Assembly: GCF_027922325.1 (NCBI RefSeq)
Contig: NZ_BSFL01000003.1
Span: 620,001-684,000, forward strand
DNA length: 64,000 nt
Direction: 5' to 3'
Source: Methylopila turkensis
Lineage (GTDB): Bacteria; Pseudomonadota; Alphaproteobacteria; Rhizobiales; Methylopilaceae
Shown here: positions 17,973 through 27,538 of the stretch, in pieces
How positions within the stretch are numbered: position 1 is the first letter of the stretch
Layout of the letters: each line of letters opens with the position of its first letter
Notes under the pieces: model-generated
Databases searched by the model: none
Told to the model about the DNA's origin: nothing
The model's input: the letters and a program-made list of their open reading frames with translations, nothing else
Made by a program: the position numbers and the translations under genes

Positions 17973-20615
17973 ATGGCCAACAAGATGCTTATCGACGCCA
18001 CCCACTCCGAGGAGACTCGGGTGGTGGTCGTCCGCGGATCGCGCGTTGAGGAGTTCGATTTCGAAAGCGCGAACCGCAAGCAGCTCCGCGGGAACATCTA
18101 TCTCGCGAAGGTGACCCGGGTCGAACCGTCGCTGCAGGCGGCGTTCGTCGAGTATGGCGGCAACCGCCACGGCTTCCTCGCCTTCAGCGAGATCCATCCC
18201 GACTACTACCAGATCCCGGTCGCCGACCGTCAGGCGCTGATCGCCGAGGAAGAGAAGGCGATCGCGGACGAGGAGAAGGCCGAGGAGAAGGAGAAGCCCG
18301 CCGCGGGCCGCCGCCGCCGCGGACGCGCCCGCCCGAAGGCCGCTCCGACCTCCGGCGACGACAGCGTGACGGCGGAGGCCGCAGACGGCGAGACCTCCGA
18401 AGCCGGCGGCGCGGAAGGCGCCGGCGAAGCCCCCGAAGCCTCCGAGGAGGCTGAGGACGCGGTCGCGGCCCATGTCGCGGAGCAGGAGGAGAAGGTCGAC
18501 CACGACGACCACGGCGAAGAAGAGCATCCCGTCGAGTCGATCGGCGCCGGCGACGCGCTCGAAGACCTGCCGGAGCGCAAGCCGCGCCACATCCGGTCTT
18601 ACAAGATCCAGGAAGTCATCAAGCGCCGCCAGGTGCTGCTGGTGCAGGTCGTCAAGGAGGAGCGCGGCAACAAGGGCGCGGCCCTCACCACCTACCTCTC
18701 GCTCGCCGGCCGCTACTCCGTGCTGATGCCGAACACCGCACGCGGCGGCGGCATCTCCCGCAAGATCACGAGCGCGCAGGACCGCAAGCGCCTGAAGGAG
18801 GTCGCCTCCGACCTCGAGGTGCCGGAGGGCATGGGCGTCATCCTCCGCACGGCGGGCGCGAGCCGCACCAAGCCGGAGATCAAGCGCGACTTCGAGTATC
18901 TGATGCGGCTCTGGGAGACCGTGCGCGACCTGACGCTGAAGTCGTCGGCGCCGACGCTGGTCTACGAGGAAGGCTCGCTGATCAAGCGTTCGATCCGCGA
19001 CCTCTACAACAAGGACATCGACGAAGTTCTGGTCGCGGGCGAAGAAGGCTACCGCGAGGCCAAGGACTTCATGCGCATGCTCATGCCGAGCCATGCCAAG
19101 ATCGTCCAGCCCTACCGCGACAGCCAGCCTCTGTTCTCGAAGTCCGGCGTCGAAGCCCAGCTCGACGCGATGTTCTCGAACATCGTGACGATGAAGTCCG
19201 GCGGCTACATCGTCATCAACCAGACCGAGGCTCTGGTCGCGATCGACGTGAACTCGGGTCGCTCGACCCGCGAGCACAACATCGAGGACACCGCGCTTCG
19301 CACCAATCTGGAGGCGGCCGAAGAGGTCGCCCGCCAGCTTCGCCTGCGCGACCTCGCCGGCCTGATCGTCATCGACTTCATCGACATGGAGGAGAGCCGG
19401 AACACCCGCGCGGTCGAAAAGAAGCTGAAGGACTGCCTCAAGGACGATCGCGCGCGCATCCAGCTCGGCCGGATCTCGCATTTCGGCCTGATGGAGATGT
19501 CGCGCCAGCGCATCCGCACCGGCGTGCTGGAATCGTCCAGCGAGGTCTGCCCGCACTGCAACGGCGTCGGCACCGTGCGCGCCGTGCCGTCGGTCGCGCT
19601 TCATGTGCTGCGGATGATCGAGGAGTCGCTGCGCAAGGACGCCTCGCGCAACCTGCTGGTCAAGACGCGCAACGACGTCGCGCTCTACGTTCTGAACCAG
19701 AAGCGCGGGCATCTGCGCGAGATCGAGCAGCGCTTCGGCGTCGCCGTGCTGTTCGCCGCCGAGGGCCATCTGCCGAGCGGCCAGCACCTGCTGATCGAGC
19801 GCACAGAGCCCGCGACCGGCGAGGCCAGGGCTCCGGTGACGCAGGTGCGCGTCGACAGCATCGATCCCGACACGGTGATCGACGAGATCGAGAGCGTGGC
19901 CGAAGACGAGGCCGAGGAGATCGCGCCCGTCGCGGCTGCGGCGCCGGCGGCGCGTGACGCCGAGGACGAGGGCTCCGACGGCGGCAGGCGCCGGCGTCGC
20001 CGCAGGCGGCGGCGGCGCGGCGGCGGCGAGCCGAACGGCGTCCAGGGCGCGGCCGGCGAATCCGACGACGAGGGCGAGGAGTCCGACGCGGAGCCGAACG
20101 GCGGCGAGGAGCCGGTCGTGAGCGACGTGGCGGCGGAGGAGCCTCTCGCGGTGACCGCAGCCGCGGCGCCCGAGGAGAACGGCGCCGTCGAGGCCGCTCC
20201 CGTTGAGGAAAAGTCTGCGGACGAGGGCGAGGACGACGGCAAGCGCCGCCGTCGCGGCCGTCGCGGCGGCCGTCGCAACCGCAAGGACGCCGACGGTTCG
20301 GACGAGGTCACGGAAGCCGTTCCGGCCGAAGCGGTCGTCTCCGACGTCGCGGCCGAGCCGGCCGAGATCGCGTTGGGCGCCGCGGCCGTGTCGCCGCCGC
20401 CGGTCGAGACCGACGAGGCGCCCGCTCCGGTCGAGGAGACCGCAGCAGCCGAGGAGCCGGTTCTGGTGGACGGTCCGGCCGAGGTCGAGACCGCGCCCGA
20501 ACCCGAAGCCGAGCCCGAGTCTCCGGCGCGCACACCGGAGCTCGAGGAGGCCGTCGCCGACCCCTCGCGCCCGCGCCGCACCGGCTGGTGGAGCCGCAAG
20601 GTCTTCGGCGGCTGA
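17973..20615 (+). CDS. rne: Ribonuclease E
   Basis: Essential endoribonuclease for mRNA decay and rRNA/tRNA processing, scaffold of the degradosome. The 880-residue protein starts MANKMLIDATHSEETRVVVV, as in other alphaproteobacterial RNase E. The S1 region is split by a strongly acidic insertion with a basic patch (about residues 91-205), a feature of this class. Catalytic Asp425 lies in DVNSGRS, the second aspartate in VIDFIDMEE near residue 468, and the zinc-link cysteines Cys526 and Cys529 in CPHC. The tail from about 640 is disordered, acidic and Ala/Pro-rich, with two arginine-rich blocks likely to bind RNA, and ends WWSRKVFGG. A strong terminator follows. Confidence 0.96.
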   Translation: MANKMLIDATHSEETRVVVVRGSRVEEFDFESANRKQLRGNIYLAKVTRVEPSLQAAFVEYGGNRHGFLAFSEIHPDYYQIPVADRQALIAEEEKAIADEEKAEEKEKPAAGRRRRGRARPKAAPTSGDDSVTAEAADGETSEAGGAEGAGEAPEASEEAEDAVAAHVAEQEEKVDHDDHGEEEHPVESIGAGDALEDLPERKPRHIRSYKIQEVIKRRQVLLVQVVKEERGNKGAALTTYLSLAGRYSVLMPNTARGGGISRKITSAQDRKRLKEVASDLEVPEGMGVILRTAGASRTKPEIKRDFEYLMRLWETVRDLTLKSSAPTLVYEEGSLIKRSIRDLYNKDIDEVLVAGEEGYREAKDFMRMLMPSHAKIVQPYRDSQPLFSKSGVEAQLDAMFSNIVTMKSGGYIVINQTEALVAIDVNSGRSTREHNIEDTALRTNLEAAEEVARQLRLRDLAGLIVIDFIDMEESRNTRAVEKKLKDCLKDDRARIQLGRISHFGLMEMSRQRIRTGVLESSSEVCPHCNGVGTVRAVPSVALHVLRMIEESLRKDASRNLLVKTRNDVALYVLNQKRGHLREIEQRFGVAVLFAAEGHLPSGQHLLIERTEPATGEARAPVTQVRVDSIDPDTVIDEIESVAEDEAEEIAPVAAAAPAARDAEDEGSDGGRRRRRRRRRRRGGGEPNGVQGAAGESDDEGEESDAEPNGGEEPVVSDVAAEEPLAVTAAAAPEENGAVEAAPVEEKSADEGEDDGKRRRRGRRGGRRNRKDADGSDEVTEAVPAEAVVSDVAAEPAEIALGAAAVSPPPVETDEAPAPVEETAAAEEPVLVDGPAEVETAPEPEAEPESPARTPELEEAVADPSRPRRTGWWSRKVFGG

Positions 20616-20642
20616 GACCGAGGGCTCGGCCCAATGAACGCG

Positions 20643-20678
20643 AAAAGGCCCGGGCTGACGCCCGGGCCTTTTTTCTTT
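20643..20678 (+). terminator. Strong rho-independent terminator of rne
   Basis: A 13-base perfect stem, AAAAGGCCCGGGC (20643-20655) with GCCCGGGCCTTTT (20660-20672), around a TGAC loop. The T-rich stretch TTTTTTCTTT spans the end of the stem and the bases after it. It starts 27 bases after the rne stop. The flanking A-run means it could also act on the opposite strand, where era ends. Confidence 0.92.
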
Positions 20679-20724
20679 CCGTCGCCTTGGCGCGGACGCG
20701 TGAGGCCCGCGCCCCCGCCGCCGG

Positions 20725-21657
20725 TCAGCCGCGCGGGAACTCCAGCCCCATCTCGCGGTAGCGCTCCGGGTCGTCGGCCCAGTTCTCGCGCACCTTCACG
20801 AACAGGAACAGGTGCACCGTCGTCTCCGCGATCTCGGAGATCTCCTTGCGCGCGTGCATAGAAATTTCCTTGACCGTCTGTCCACCCTTGCCGATGACGA
20901 TGCGTTTCTGGCTTTCGCGCTCGACATAGATCGTCTGCTCGACGCGCACGGAGCCGTCGGCCCGCGTCTCCCATTTCTCGGTCTCGACGGTCGAGGCGTA
21001 GGGCAGCTCGTCGTGCAGCCGCGCGAACAGCTTTTCGCGGGTGATCTCGGCGGCGAGGGCCCGCAGCGGCAGGTCGGAGATGTCGTCGGCCGGGTAGAGC
21101 CAGGGGCTGGCCGGCATCTCGTCCGCGAAATAGGCGACAAGATCCTTCACGCCGTCGCCGGTGAGCGCCGACACCATGAACACCCGCTCGAACGCCGCGC
21201 GCGCCGCCGCCTCCTGCGCGATTGCGAGCAAAGCGTCGCGGCGCACCTGGTCGATCTTGTTGAGGATCAGCACCTTGCGGCGCCCGCTGTTGGCGAGCTT
21301 GTCGAGGATCGCCAGGTTGTCGTCGTCGAGGCCTTTGCGGACGTCGATCAGCAGCCCGACGAGATCGGCGTCGCCCGCCCCGCCCCAGGCGGTGGTGACC
21401 ATGGCGCGGTCGAGCCGGCGCTTCGGCGCGAAGATGCCGGGCGTGTCCACGAACACGATCTGAGCGCCGCCCGAGATCACGAGCCCACGCACGAGCGCGC
21501 GCGTCGTCTGCACCTTGTGGCTGACGATCGAGACCTTGGCGCCGACCAGCGCGTTCAGCAGCGTGGACTTGCCGGCGTTCGGCGCGCCGACAAGCGCGAC
21601 GAAGCCGCAGCGGGTCTCGCCTTCGGGAATTTCGGGAGCCGCGTCGGGCTCAGACAT
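20725..21657 (-). CDS. era: GTPase Era
   Basis: Small ribosome-assembly GTPase that binds the 3' end of 16S rRNA. The 310-residue protein has G1 GAPNAGKST near residue 24, G3 DTPG, G4 NKID and a C-terminal KH RNA-binding domain with IVIGKGGQTVKEI. The start MSEPDAAPEIPEG was chosen because the P-loop then falls at the normal distance from the N-terminus; the longer in-frame extension to 21972 lies inside rnc and has no family likeness. The start overlaps the end of rnc by 8 bases, so the two are coupled. recO, often next in this operon, is not here; rne converges instead. Confidence 0.96.
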   Translation of the reverse strand: MSEPDAAPEIPEGETRCGFVALVGAPNAGKSTLLNALVGAKVSIVSHKVQTTRALVRGLVISGGAQIVFVDTPGIFAPKRRLDRAMVTTAWGGAGDADLVGLLIDVRKGLDDDNLAILDKLANSGRRKVLILNKIDQVRRDALLAIAQEAAARAAFERVFMVSALTGDGVKDLVAYFADEMPASPWLYPADDISDLPLRALAAEITREKLFARLHDELPYASTVETEKWETRADGSVRVEQTIYVERESQKRIVIGKGGQTVKEISMHARKEISEIAETTVHLFLFVKVRENWADDPERYREMGLEFPRG

Positions 21658-22369
21658 GATCCGTCTCCTCCGGGCGCGCCGCTCCGGCGCCCGCCAACAA
21701 TGTCCGCGCGGCGAACTGTTCCGCCTCGCGCTTCGAGCGTCCGACGCCCTCGGCCTCGCCGAGGCCGCCCACGACCACCGCGACGCGGAAATGCGGGCTG
21801 TGATCGGGGCCTGAGCGCTCGACTTCCTGATAGATGGGCGTCGGCAGGCCCCGTCCCTGGGCCCATTCCTGCAACTCGGTCTTGGCGTCGCGCAGCGGGC
21901 GGCGCGGAGCCAGCATGCGTTCGCGCCAGAACCTGTCCACCAGATCCCGCGCCGGCTCGTAGCCGCCGTCAAGGTAGACCGCGCCGATCACCGCCTCGCA
22001 GATGTCGGCGAGGATGGCGGTCTTCTTCCGGCCGCCGGAGCTGGCCTCGCCGGCGCCGAGCCGGATGAAGGGCGCGAGCTCCATCGCCGCGGCGACCTCC
22101 GCGCAGGCTTCCGCCCGCACGAGCTCCGCCAGGCGGCGCGAGAGATCGCCTTCGTCCGACGTCGGAAAGGCCTCGATCAGCATGCTCGCGATCGCGAGCC
22201 CCAGCACGCGGTCTCCGAGGAACTCGAGCCGCTGGTAGCTGCCGAGCCGGCCGTCGGACGCCTTGGCGGCGCTAATGTGCGTCAGGGCGCGTTCGAGCAG
22301 CGATCCGTCGGCGAAGGCGTGGCCGAGCTTCGCCTCCAGCTCCTTATGCGCCGCGGCGCGCCGCTTCAT
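21650..22369 (-). CDS. rnc: Ribonuclease III
   Basis: Double-strand-specific RNase that processes rRNA precursors and structured mRNAs. The 239-residue protein has the RNase III signature RLEFLGDRVLG at residues 47-57 (Glu49 and Asp53 metal ligands), a second acidic pair in ILADICEAVIGA, and a C-terminal double-stranded-RNA-binding domain (about 165-230). The start at 22369 was chosen because its ATG overlaps the lepB TGA as ATGA, a typical coupled junction. A longer in-frame start at 22420 would overlap lepB by 55 bases. Confidence 0.95.
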   Translation of the reverse strand: MKRRAAAHKELEAKLGHAFADGSLLERALTHISAAKASDGRLGSYQRLEFLGDRVLGLAIASMLIEAFPTSDEGDLSRRLAELVRAEACAEVAAAMELAPFIRLGAGEASSGGRKKTAILADICEAVIGAVYLDGGYEPARDLVDRFWRERMLAPRRPLRDAKTELQEWAQGRGLPTPIYQEVERSGPDHSPHFRVAVVVGGLGEAEGVGRSKREAEQFAARTLLAGAGAARPEETDHV

Positions 22370-23124
22370 CTGAGCGACGTGCCGATGCGCGACCAACGCA
22401 CGGTCCACGGCCACTTCCACACCGCCCAGGCCGGCTCACCGCGCTCAACCGAGAAGAACAGCAATTCGGCCCGGCCCACGAGATTGTCGAACGGCACGTA
22501 GCCGACCGCCGACTGGACGCGGCTGTCGGTGGAATTGTCGCGGTTGTCGCCCATCATGAACAGATGCCCCTCGGGCACCGTGTAGACCGGCGTGTTGTCG
22601 AGGAAGCCGTTCTCGACCATGTCGAGCACGTCGTAGCTGACGCCGTTGTCGAGGGTCTCGCGATAGCGGGGGATGCGGCGCGTCTGGCCGTCCGACAGCC
22701 GCTCGACGTAGTCGTCGAGGCGCTCCTTCGGGACCGGCTTGCCGTTGATGATCAGCACGCCGTCCATCATCTGGATGCGGTCGCCGGGCAGCCCGATCAC
22801 GCGCTTGATATAGTCGGTCGAATTGTCCGTGGGCAGCTTGAACACGGCGATGTCGCCACGCTTCGGCATGGCGCCGAGCAGGCGCCCCTCGCCAACGGGC
22901 GGGCTGAACGGCAGCGAGTGCCGGCTGTAGCCGTAGGCGTATTTGGACACGAACAGATAGTCGCCGACGAGCAGCGTCTTCTCCATCGATCCTGACGGGA
23001 TGTTGAAGGGCTGGAACAGCACCGTCCGGATCACCACAGCGATCAGCAGGGCCTGCACGACGATCTTGACGATCTCGACGAACCCGCCCTCGGCGCTCTT
23101 CTTCTTGTCCGTGGTTACGCTCAT
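22366..23124 (-). CDS. lepB: Signal peptidase I
   Basis: Membrane-bound serine protease that cleaves signal peptides on the periplasmic face. The 252-residue protein has one N-terminal membrane helix (about residues 16-36). The catalytic serine is Ser46 in IPSGSM and the general-base lysine is Lys107 in YIKRVIGLPGD. The box E motif MGDNRDNSTDSR is present. It sits in the conserved order pdxJ-lepB-rnc-era. acpS, which in many relatives lies between pdxJ and lepB, is missing; the 87-base gap has no room for it. Confidence 0.96.
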   Translation of the reverse strand: MSVTTDKKKSAEGGFVEIVKIVVQALLIAVVIRTVLFQPFNIPSGSMEKTLLVGDYLFVSKYAYGYSRHSLPFSPPVGEGRLLGAMPKRGDIAVFKLPTDNSTDYIKRVIGLPGDRIQMMDGVLIINGKPVPKERLDDYVERLSDGQTRRIPRYRETLDNGVSYDVLDMVENGFLDNTPVYTVPEGHLFMMGDNRDNSTDSRVQSAVGYVPFDNLVGRAELLFFSVERGEPAWAVWKWPWTVRWSRIGTSLR

Positions 23125-23211
23125 CGCTGTTCCGTCTGCTGGGCGCGCCGCCCGCGGGCCGGAGGCCGTGATAGACCTCGCGGCGGGAAAGGTAAATCGA
23201 GGCGAACAGCC

Positions 23212-23976
23212 TCACCGCGTTTCGGCGGAGGCTCCGGCCCGTCCGCGCGCCATGGCGGCTTTCATGGCGCGCACCGTCTCGGCGAGGCCGACCGCGAGCG
23301 CCTCCCCGATCATGAAATGCCCGATGTTGAGCTCGGCGATCTCCGGCAGCGCGGCGATCGCCTCGGCGCTCGCATAGTCGAGGCCATGGCCGGCGTGCAC
23401 TTCGAGCCCGAGAGAGGCCGCGAGAGCGCCGCCCGCCTTCAGCCGGGCGAACTCCTTTTCCGCCGCGTCACGCTCGCCCGCGGCCAGCGCCTCGCACCAG
23501 GTCCCCGTGTGTAGCTCGACGATCGCCGCGCCCATCAGCGCGGCCTGCTCCAGCGCGACCTCGTCCGGCTCGACGAACAACGAGACGCGGACGCCGGCGG
23601 CCGTCAGTTCCTTCACCACCGGGGCGACCGTTCCCTTCTGGCCGACGACGTCGAGGCCGCCCTCGGTGGTGCGCTCCTCGCGCTTCTCCGGCACCAGGCA
23701 GGCGGCGTTCGGCCTGATCCTGAGCGCGACCGCCAGCATTTCGGGCGTCGCGGCCATCTCGAAGTTCAGCGGCAGGGCGACCTCGGCGCGCAGCCGGTCG
23801 ATATCGGCGTCGCGGATGTGGCGGCGATCCTCGCGCAGATGCGCCGTCACGCCGTCCGCGCCGGCCTCCGCCGCGATCTTGGCGAAGCGCACCGGATCTG
23901 GATGCGCGCCGCCGCGCGCGTTCCTCACCGTCGCGACGTGATCGATGTTCACTCCAAGCCTGATTGTCTCGCCCAT
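23212..23976 (-). CDS. pdxJ: Pyridoxine 5'-phosphate synthase
   Basis: Cytosolic TIM-barrel enzyme that condenses 1-deoxyxylulose 5-phosphate with 3-amino-2-oxopropyl phosphate in vitamin B6 synthesis. The 254-residue length is normal. The [16 protein letters not shown] opening, [16 protein letters not shown], the [13 protein letters not shown] loop and the C-terminal [13 protein letters not shown] phosphate site are all family signatures. It lies 41 bases after rel and before lepB on the same strand, likely in one operon. Confidence 0.96.
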   Translation of the reverse strand: MGETIRLGVNIDHVATVRNARGGAHPDPVRFAKIAAEAGADGVTAHLREDRRHIRDADIDRLRAEVALPLNFEMAATPEMLAVALRIRPNAACLVPEKREERTTEGGLDVVGQKGTVAPVVKELTAAGVRVSLFVEPDEVALEQAALMGAAIVELHTGTWCEALAAGERDAAEKEFARLKAGGALAASLGLEVHAGHGLDYASAEAIAALPEIAELNIGHFMIGEALAVGLAETVRAMKAAMARGRAGASAETR

Positions 23977-24017
23977 GGCGTCCGGTCTTCGTCTTTTTGG
24001 TTTGAGGCGCGGCGCGC

Positions 24018-26231
24018 TCAGCCGTTCACGCGCTCCACATTGCTGACCACCGGCGTCTGCCGCAGGTCCGCGATGATGGCGCCGAGGTGCTTGATGTCGA
24101 ACACGCCGAGGTCGAACAGGATGTCGTGGAAGTCCGGCGAGCGCGAAATCATGCGCACGTCGTCGATGTTCGCCTCGTAGGAGCCGATCACCTCGGTGAT
24201 GCGCGCGAGCGACCCGGGCTCGTTGATGGAGGTGACGATGATCCGCACGGGGAAACGCTCGCGCCGGCCAAGATCCACGTCCCAGCGCACGTCGAGCCAG
24301 CGCTCGGGATGGTCGTCGAACTCCTTCAGCGCCGGCGACTGGATGGGATAGATCGTGATCCCCTCGCCGGGATCGAGGATGCCGACGATGCGGTCGCCCG
24401 GCACCGCGCCGCCGTCCGGCGCGAAGCGCACCGGCAGGTCGCCGCGCAGGCCCCGGATCGGGATCGACGGCTGCGGCGAGCCGGCGTCGTCGACGCCGGG
24501 CGCCTTGAAGCGCAGCGCCCCGGCCTGCTCCAGTCCGAACCAGCCGTTCGCCGGCGCAGGGACGCCGAGCGACGTCTGCGGCCGCTCGTCCTTCACATCC
24601 GGGTAGACGGCGCGCACTACGTCCAGCGAATGCATCTCGCCGCGGCCGACCGCGGCCAGCACGTCGTCGATCGACGCGCGCGCGAGACGGTGGAGCGATG
24701 TCCGCAGCCGCTCGTCGGAGAACGCCTTTCCGTTGCGCTCGAAGGCGCGCTGCACGATCTGGCGGCCGAGCCCGGCGTATTGCGCCCGCACCGCGGCGCG
24801 GGTGGCGCGGCGGATCGCAGCGCGCGCCTTGCCGGTGACGACCACGGCCTCCCAGGCCGCGGGCGGCACCTGCGCGTCGGAGCGGATGATCTCCACCTCG
24901 TCGCCGTTCTTGAGCTCGGTGACGAGCGCTTCCGTGTGGCCGTTGATCTTCGCGCCGACGCAGCCGTTGCCGACATTGGTGTGGACGGCGTAGGCGAAGT
25001 CGATCGGCGTCGCGCCGCGCGGCAGCGCGATCAGCCGCCCCTTCGGCGTGAAGCAGAACACTTGATCGTTGAACAGTTCGAGCTTGGTGTGCTCGAGAAA
25101 CTCTTCTGGGTTGTCGCCCTCGGCGAGCAGCTCGACCGTGCGCCGCAGCCAGCCATAGGCGCGGCTCTCGCGCGCGAGCTCATCGTTGTCGCCGCCGAGG
25201 CCGTCCTTGTAGAGCGCGTGCGCCGCGATGCCGTATTCCGCGAAGCGCTGCATCGCCTCGGTGCGGATCTGGAGTTCGACGCGCTGGTGGCCGGGGCCCA
25301 CGATCGTGGTGTGGATCGAGCGGTAGTCGTTCTCCTTTGGCGTCGAGATGTAGTCCTTGAACCGCCCGGGCACCGTCGGCCAGCCGGAGTGCAGGATGCC
25401 GAGCGCGCGGTAGCAGCTCGGGACGTCGGCCACGAGCACGCGGAAGCCGAAGATGTCGGACAGCTGCTCGAACGCGACCGACTTGCGCTCCATCTTGCGC
25501 CAGATCGAATAAGGCTTCTTCGCCCGGCCCGTCACCGTCGCCTGCAGGCCCGCCCCCTGGAAACGCTCCTCGAACGAGCGCTGGATGTCGGCGATGACGT
25601 CGACGTTGCGCTCGCGCAGGCGGTTCAGACGGCCGACGATGGTTTCGTAGGCCTCCGGGTAGAGCGTGCGGAAGCCGATGTCGTCGAGCTCGTCGCGGAC
25701 GCCCTGCATGCCCATGCGGCCGGCGAGCGGCGCATAGAGGTCGACCGTCTCCTGGGCGACGCGGGCGCGCTTGGCGGGAGGCACGAAATGCAGCGTGCGC
25801 ATGTTGTGTAGGCGGTCGGCGAGCTTCACCAGCAGCACGCGCACGTCGTCGGCGATGGCGAGCAGGAGCTTGCGCAGGTTCTCCGCCTGCGCCGCCTCCT
25901 TGGTGACGAGGTCGAGCTTCTTGAGCTTCGTCAAGCCCTCGACCAGCCGGCCGATCTGCGGCCCGAACAGGGCGTCGATCTCGTCGCGGGTGGCGTCGGT
26001 GTCCTCGATCGTGTCGTGCAGCAGCGCCGCGACGATGGTGGCGTCGTCGAGCCGGAGATCGGTGAGAATCGCTGCCACTTCGAGCGGGTGCGAGAAGTAC
26101 GGATCGCCGGACGCGCGCCGCTGCAACCCATGCGCCTTCATCGCATAAACGTAGGCGCGGTTGAGCAGCGCCTCGTCGGCGTTAGGATTGTAGGCCTTTA
26201 CGCGCTCGACGAGCTCGTACTGCCGCATCAT
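24018..26231 (-). CDS. rel: Bifunctional (p)ppGpp synthetase/hydrolase (Rsh)
   Basis: Single long RelA/SpoT-type protein of 737 residues that makes and degrades the alarmone (p)ppGpp. An HD hydrolase domain has LLHDTIED near residues 70-77 and [10 protein letters not shown] near 148. The synthetase domain carries [17 protein letters not shown] and the [16 protein letters not shown] stretch. A TGS domain ([24 protein letters not shown]) and a C-terminal ACT domain ([18 protein letters not shown]) follow. Both catalytic halves look intact, consistent with a bifunctional enzyme. The start giving [16 protein letters not shown] was chosen over a 31-residue longer one with an unrelated N-terminus. 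Confidence 0.95.
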   Translation of the reverse strand: MMRQYELVERVKAYNPNADEALLNRAYVYAMKAHGLQRRASGDPYFSHPLEVAAILTDLRLDDATIVAALLHDTIEDTDATRDEIDALFGPQIGRLVEGLTKLKKLDLVTKEAAQAENLRKLLLAIADDVRVLLVKLADRLHNMRTLHFVPPAKRARVAQETVDLYAPLAGRMGMQGVRDELDDIGFRTLYPEAYETIVGRLNRLRERNVDVIADIQRSFEERFQGAGLQATVTGRAKKPYSIWRKMERKSVAFEQLSDIFGFRVLVADVPSCYRALGILHSGWPTVPGRFKDYISTPKENDYRSIHTTIVGPGHQRVELQIRTEAMQRFAEYGIAAHALYKDGLGGDNDELARESRAYGWLRRTVELLAEGDNPEEFLEHTKLELFNDQVFCFTPKGRLIALPRGATPIDFAYAVHTNVGNGCVGAKINGHTEALVTELKNGDEVEIIRSDAQVPPAAWEAVVVTGKARAAIRRATRAAVRAQYAGLGRQIVQRAFERNGKAFSDERLRTSLHRLARASIDDVLAAVGRGEMHSLDVVRAVYPDVKDERPQTSLGVPAPANGWFGLEQAGALRFKAPGVDDAGSPQPSIPIRGLRGDLPVRFAPDGGAVPGDRIVGILDPGEGITIYPIQSPALKEFDDHPERWLDVRWDVDLGRRERFPVRIIVTSINEPGSLARITEVIGSYEANIDDVRMISRSPDFHDILFDLGVFDIKHLGAIIADLRQTPVVSNVERVNG

Positions 26232-26325
26232 GGGGCGATCGCCGGGGTGGAATCTGCGCGTCTGGGCGCCTGGTTCCGAAGATATCGTCGGCTTCGCGCC
26301 GGCGCACAAGTTCATGCGCCGCATG

Positions 26326-26371
26326 ACGCAAAAGCGCCGCAGGAGACGATGCTCGCCGCGGCGCTTTGCGT
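26326..26371. repeat. Inverted repeat between rpoZ and rel
   Basis: ACGCAAAAGCGCCGC (26326-26340) pairs with GCGGCGCTTTGCGT (26358-26371), one base shorter, around a 17-base loop. It could fold in the rpoZ-rel message as an attenuator or processing site. There is no T-run, so it is not a standard terminator. No other copy was seen in the window. Confidence 0.5.
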
Positions 26372-26394
26372 TCCGTCCATGAGCTTGAAGCGGC

Positions 26395-26781
26395 TCACTC
26401 CTCGTCGTCGGTCTCCGCCGGCGGCACCAGCCCCTCGAGGCCGCGCAGGAGGTCTTCCTCCGTCATGCGGTCGAAGGTGACGTTGCCATCGTCGTCGGAC
26501 GATCCGGCGGAGCCCGCCAGCGCCGGAACCGTCTCGGCCTCCGGCTCGTCCACCTCGACGTACTTCTGCAGCGAGTGGATCAGGTCTTCCTTGAGATCTT
26601 CCGGCTGGACGGTCTCATCGGCGATCTCGCGCAGCGCGACGACCGGATTCTTGTCGTTGTCGCGATCAATCGTGATCGGCGAGCCGGACGAGATCAAACG
26701 AGCGCGATGGCCGGCGAGCAGCACGAGCTCGAACCGGTTTTCGACCTTGTCGATGCAATCCTCGACGGTGACGCGGGCCAT
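26395..26781 (-). CDS. rpoZ: RNA polymerase omega subunit
   Basis: Small subunit that helps assemble RNA polymerase and binds beta-prime. The 128-residue protein has the [28 protein letters not shown] core and the [15 protein letters not shown] helix. A long acidic C-terminal tail ends PPAETDDEE and is typical of alphaproteobacteria. It is the first gene of the minus-strand rpoZ-rel-pdxJ-lepB-rnc-era group, a linkage between omega and (p)ppGpp control that is widely conserved. Confidence 0.96.
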   Translation of the reverse strand: MARVTVEDCIDKVENRFELVLLAGHRARLISSGSPITIDRDNDKNPVVALREIADETVQPEDLKEDLIHSLQKYVEVDEPEAETVPALAGSAGSSDDDGNVTFDRMTEEDLLRGLEGLVPPAETDDEE

Positions 26782-26950
26782 GGGGCGTCCGCTCCTTCTA
26801 TTGCGACGGTACGGGATTGATCGCGGTCTTTACCGCGAGGCCGTTCGTGTGGCAAGGACCGTGACGACAGGGCGACGCCTGCGCCACGCGCGCGACCCGT
26901 CCCTCCTGTCTTTTCCGAACCACCGGTATTGCATTAGAAAGTTTGCGATC

Positions 26951-27538
26951 ATGTTCTATTCCGACGAACGCCTCGGCCTGTTCATCGACGGGGCCAATCT
27001 TTACGCCACCGCCCGCGGCGTCGGCTTCGACATCGACTTCCGGCGGCTGCTGCGCGACTTCCAGGGCCGCGGCTATCTGATCCGGGCATATTACTACACC
27101 GCGCTGTCCGAAGACCTCGAAGTCTCGACCATTCGTCCGCTGATCGATTGGCTCGACTACAACGGCTACACCGTGGTCACCAAGCCGACCAAGGAGTTCA
27201 CCGACAGCCAGGGCCGGCGCAAGGTGAAGGGCAATCTCGACATCGAGCTCGCGATCGACGCGCTGGAGATGGCCGAGCACATCGACCACATGGTGCTGTT
27301 CTCGGGCGACGGCGACTTCACCCCGCTGGTCGCCGCCATGCAGCGGCGCGGCGTGCGCGTGACTGTCGTCTCCACCGTGACGACGCAGCCCGCCATGATC
27401 GCCGACGACCTGCGCCGCCGCGCGGACCATTTCCTCGACCTCGCCGATCTCGGCGGCAAGATTGGCCGCGATCCGTCCGAGCGCGCCGCCCGCGACGCGC
27501 GCCGCACGGCGCCGATCGACACCACGCCCCAGCCTTGA
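26951..27538 (+). CDS. NYN-domain protein (LabA/DUF88 family)
   Basis: A 195-residue protein of the NYN/PIN-like nuclease superfamily. It opens with RLGLFIDGANLYATARGVGFDIDF, giving the conserved Asp13, and has a second acidic motif SGDGDFTPLV near residues 114-123. The final 25 residues are charged and probably disordered. NYN proteins are predicted RNA nucleases; LabA-type members take part in RNA processing or regulation, but the substrate here is unknown. The start has the usual family N-terminus; a longer in-frame start at 26366 runs through the antisense of rpoZ. Its stop overlaps the TTG start of the next gene. Confidence 0.88.
   Translation: MFYSDERLGLFIDGANLYATARGVGFDIDFRRLLRDFQGRGYLIRAYYYTALSEDLEVSTIRPLIDWLDYNGYTVVTKPTKEFTDSQGRRKVKGNLDIELAIDALEMAEHIDHMVLFSGDGDFTPLVAAMQRRGVRVTVVSTVTTQPAMIADDLRRRADHFLDLADLGGKIGRDPSERAARDARRTAPIDTTPQP

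Noticed and set aside
24087-25811. 574-codon frame opposite rel
   Set aside because: Antisense shadow of a strongly conserved (p)ppGpp enzyme; no recognisable motif.
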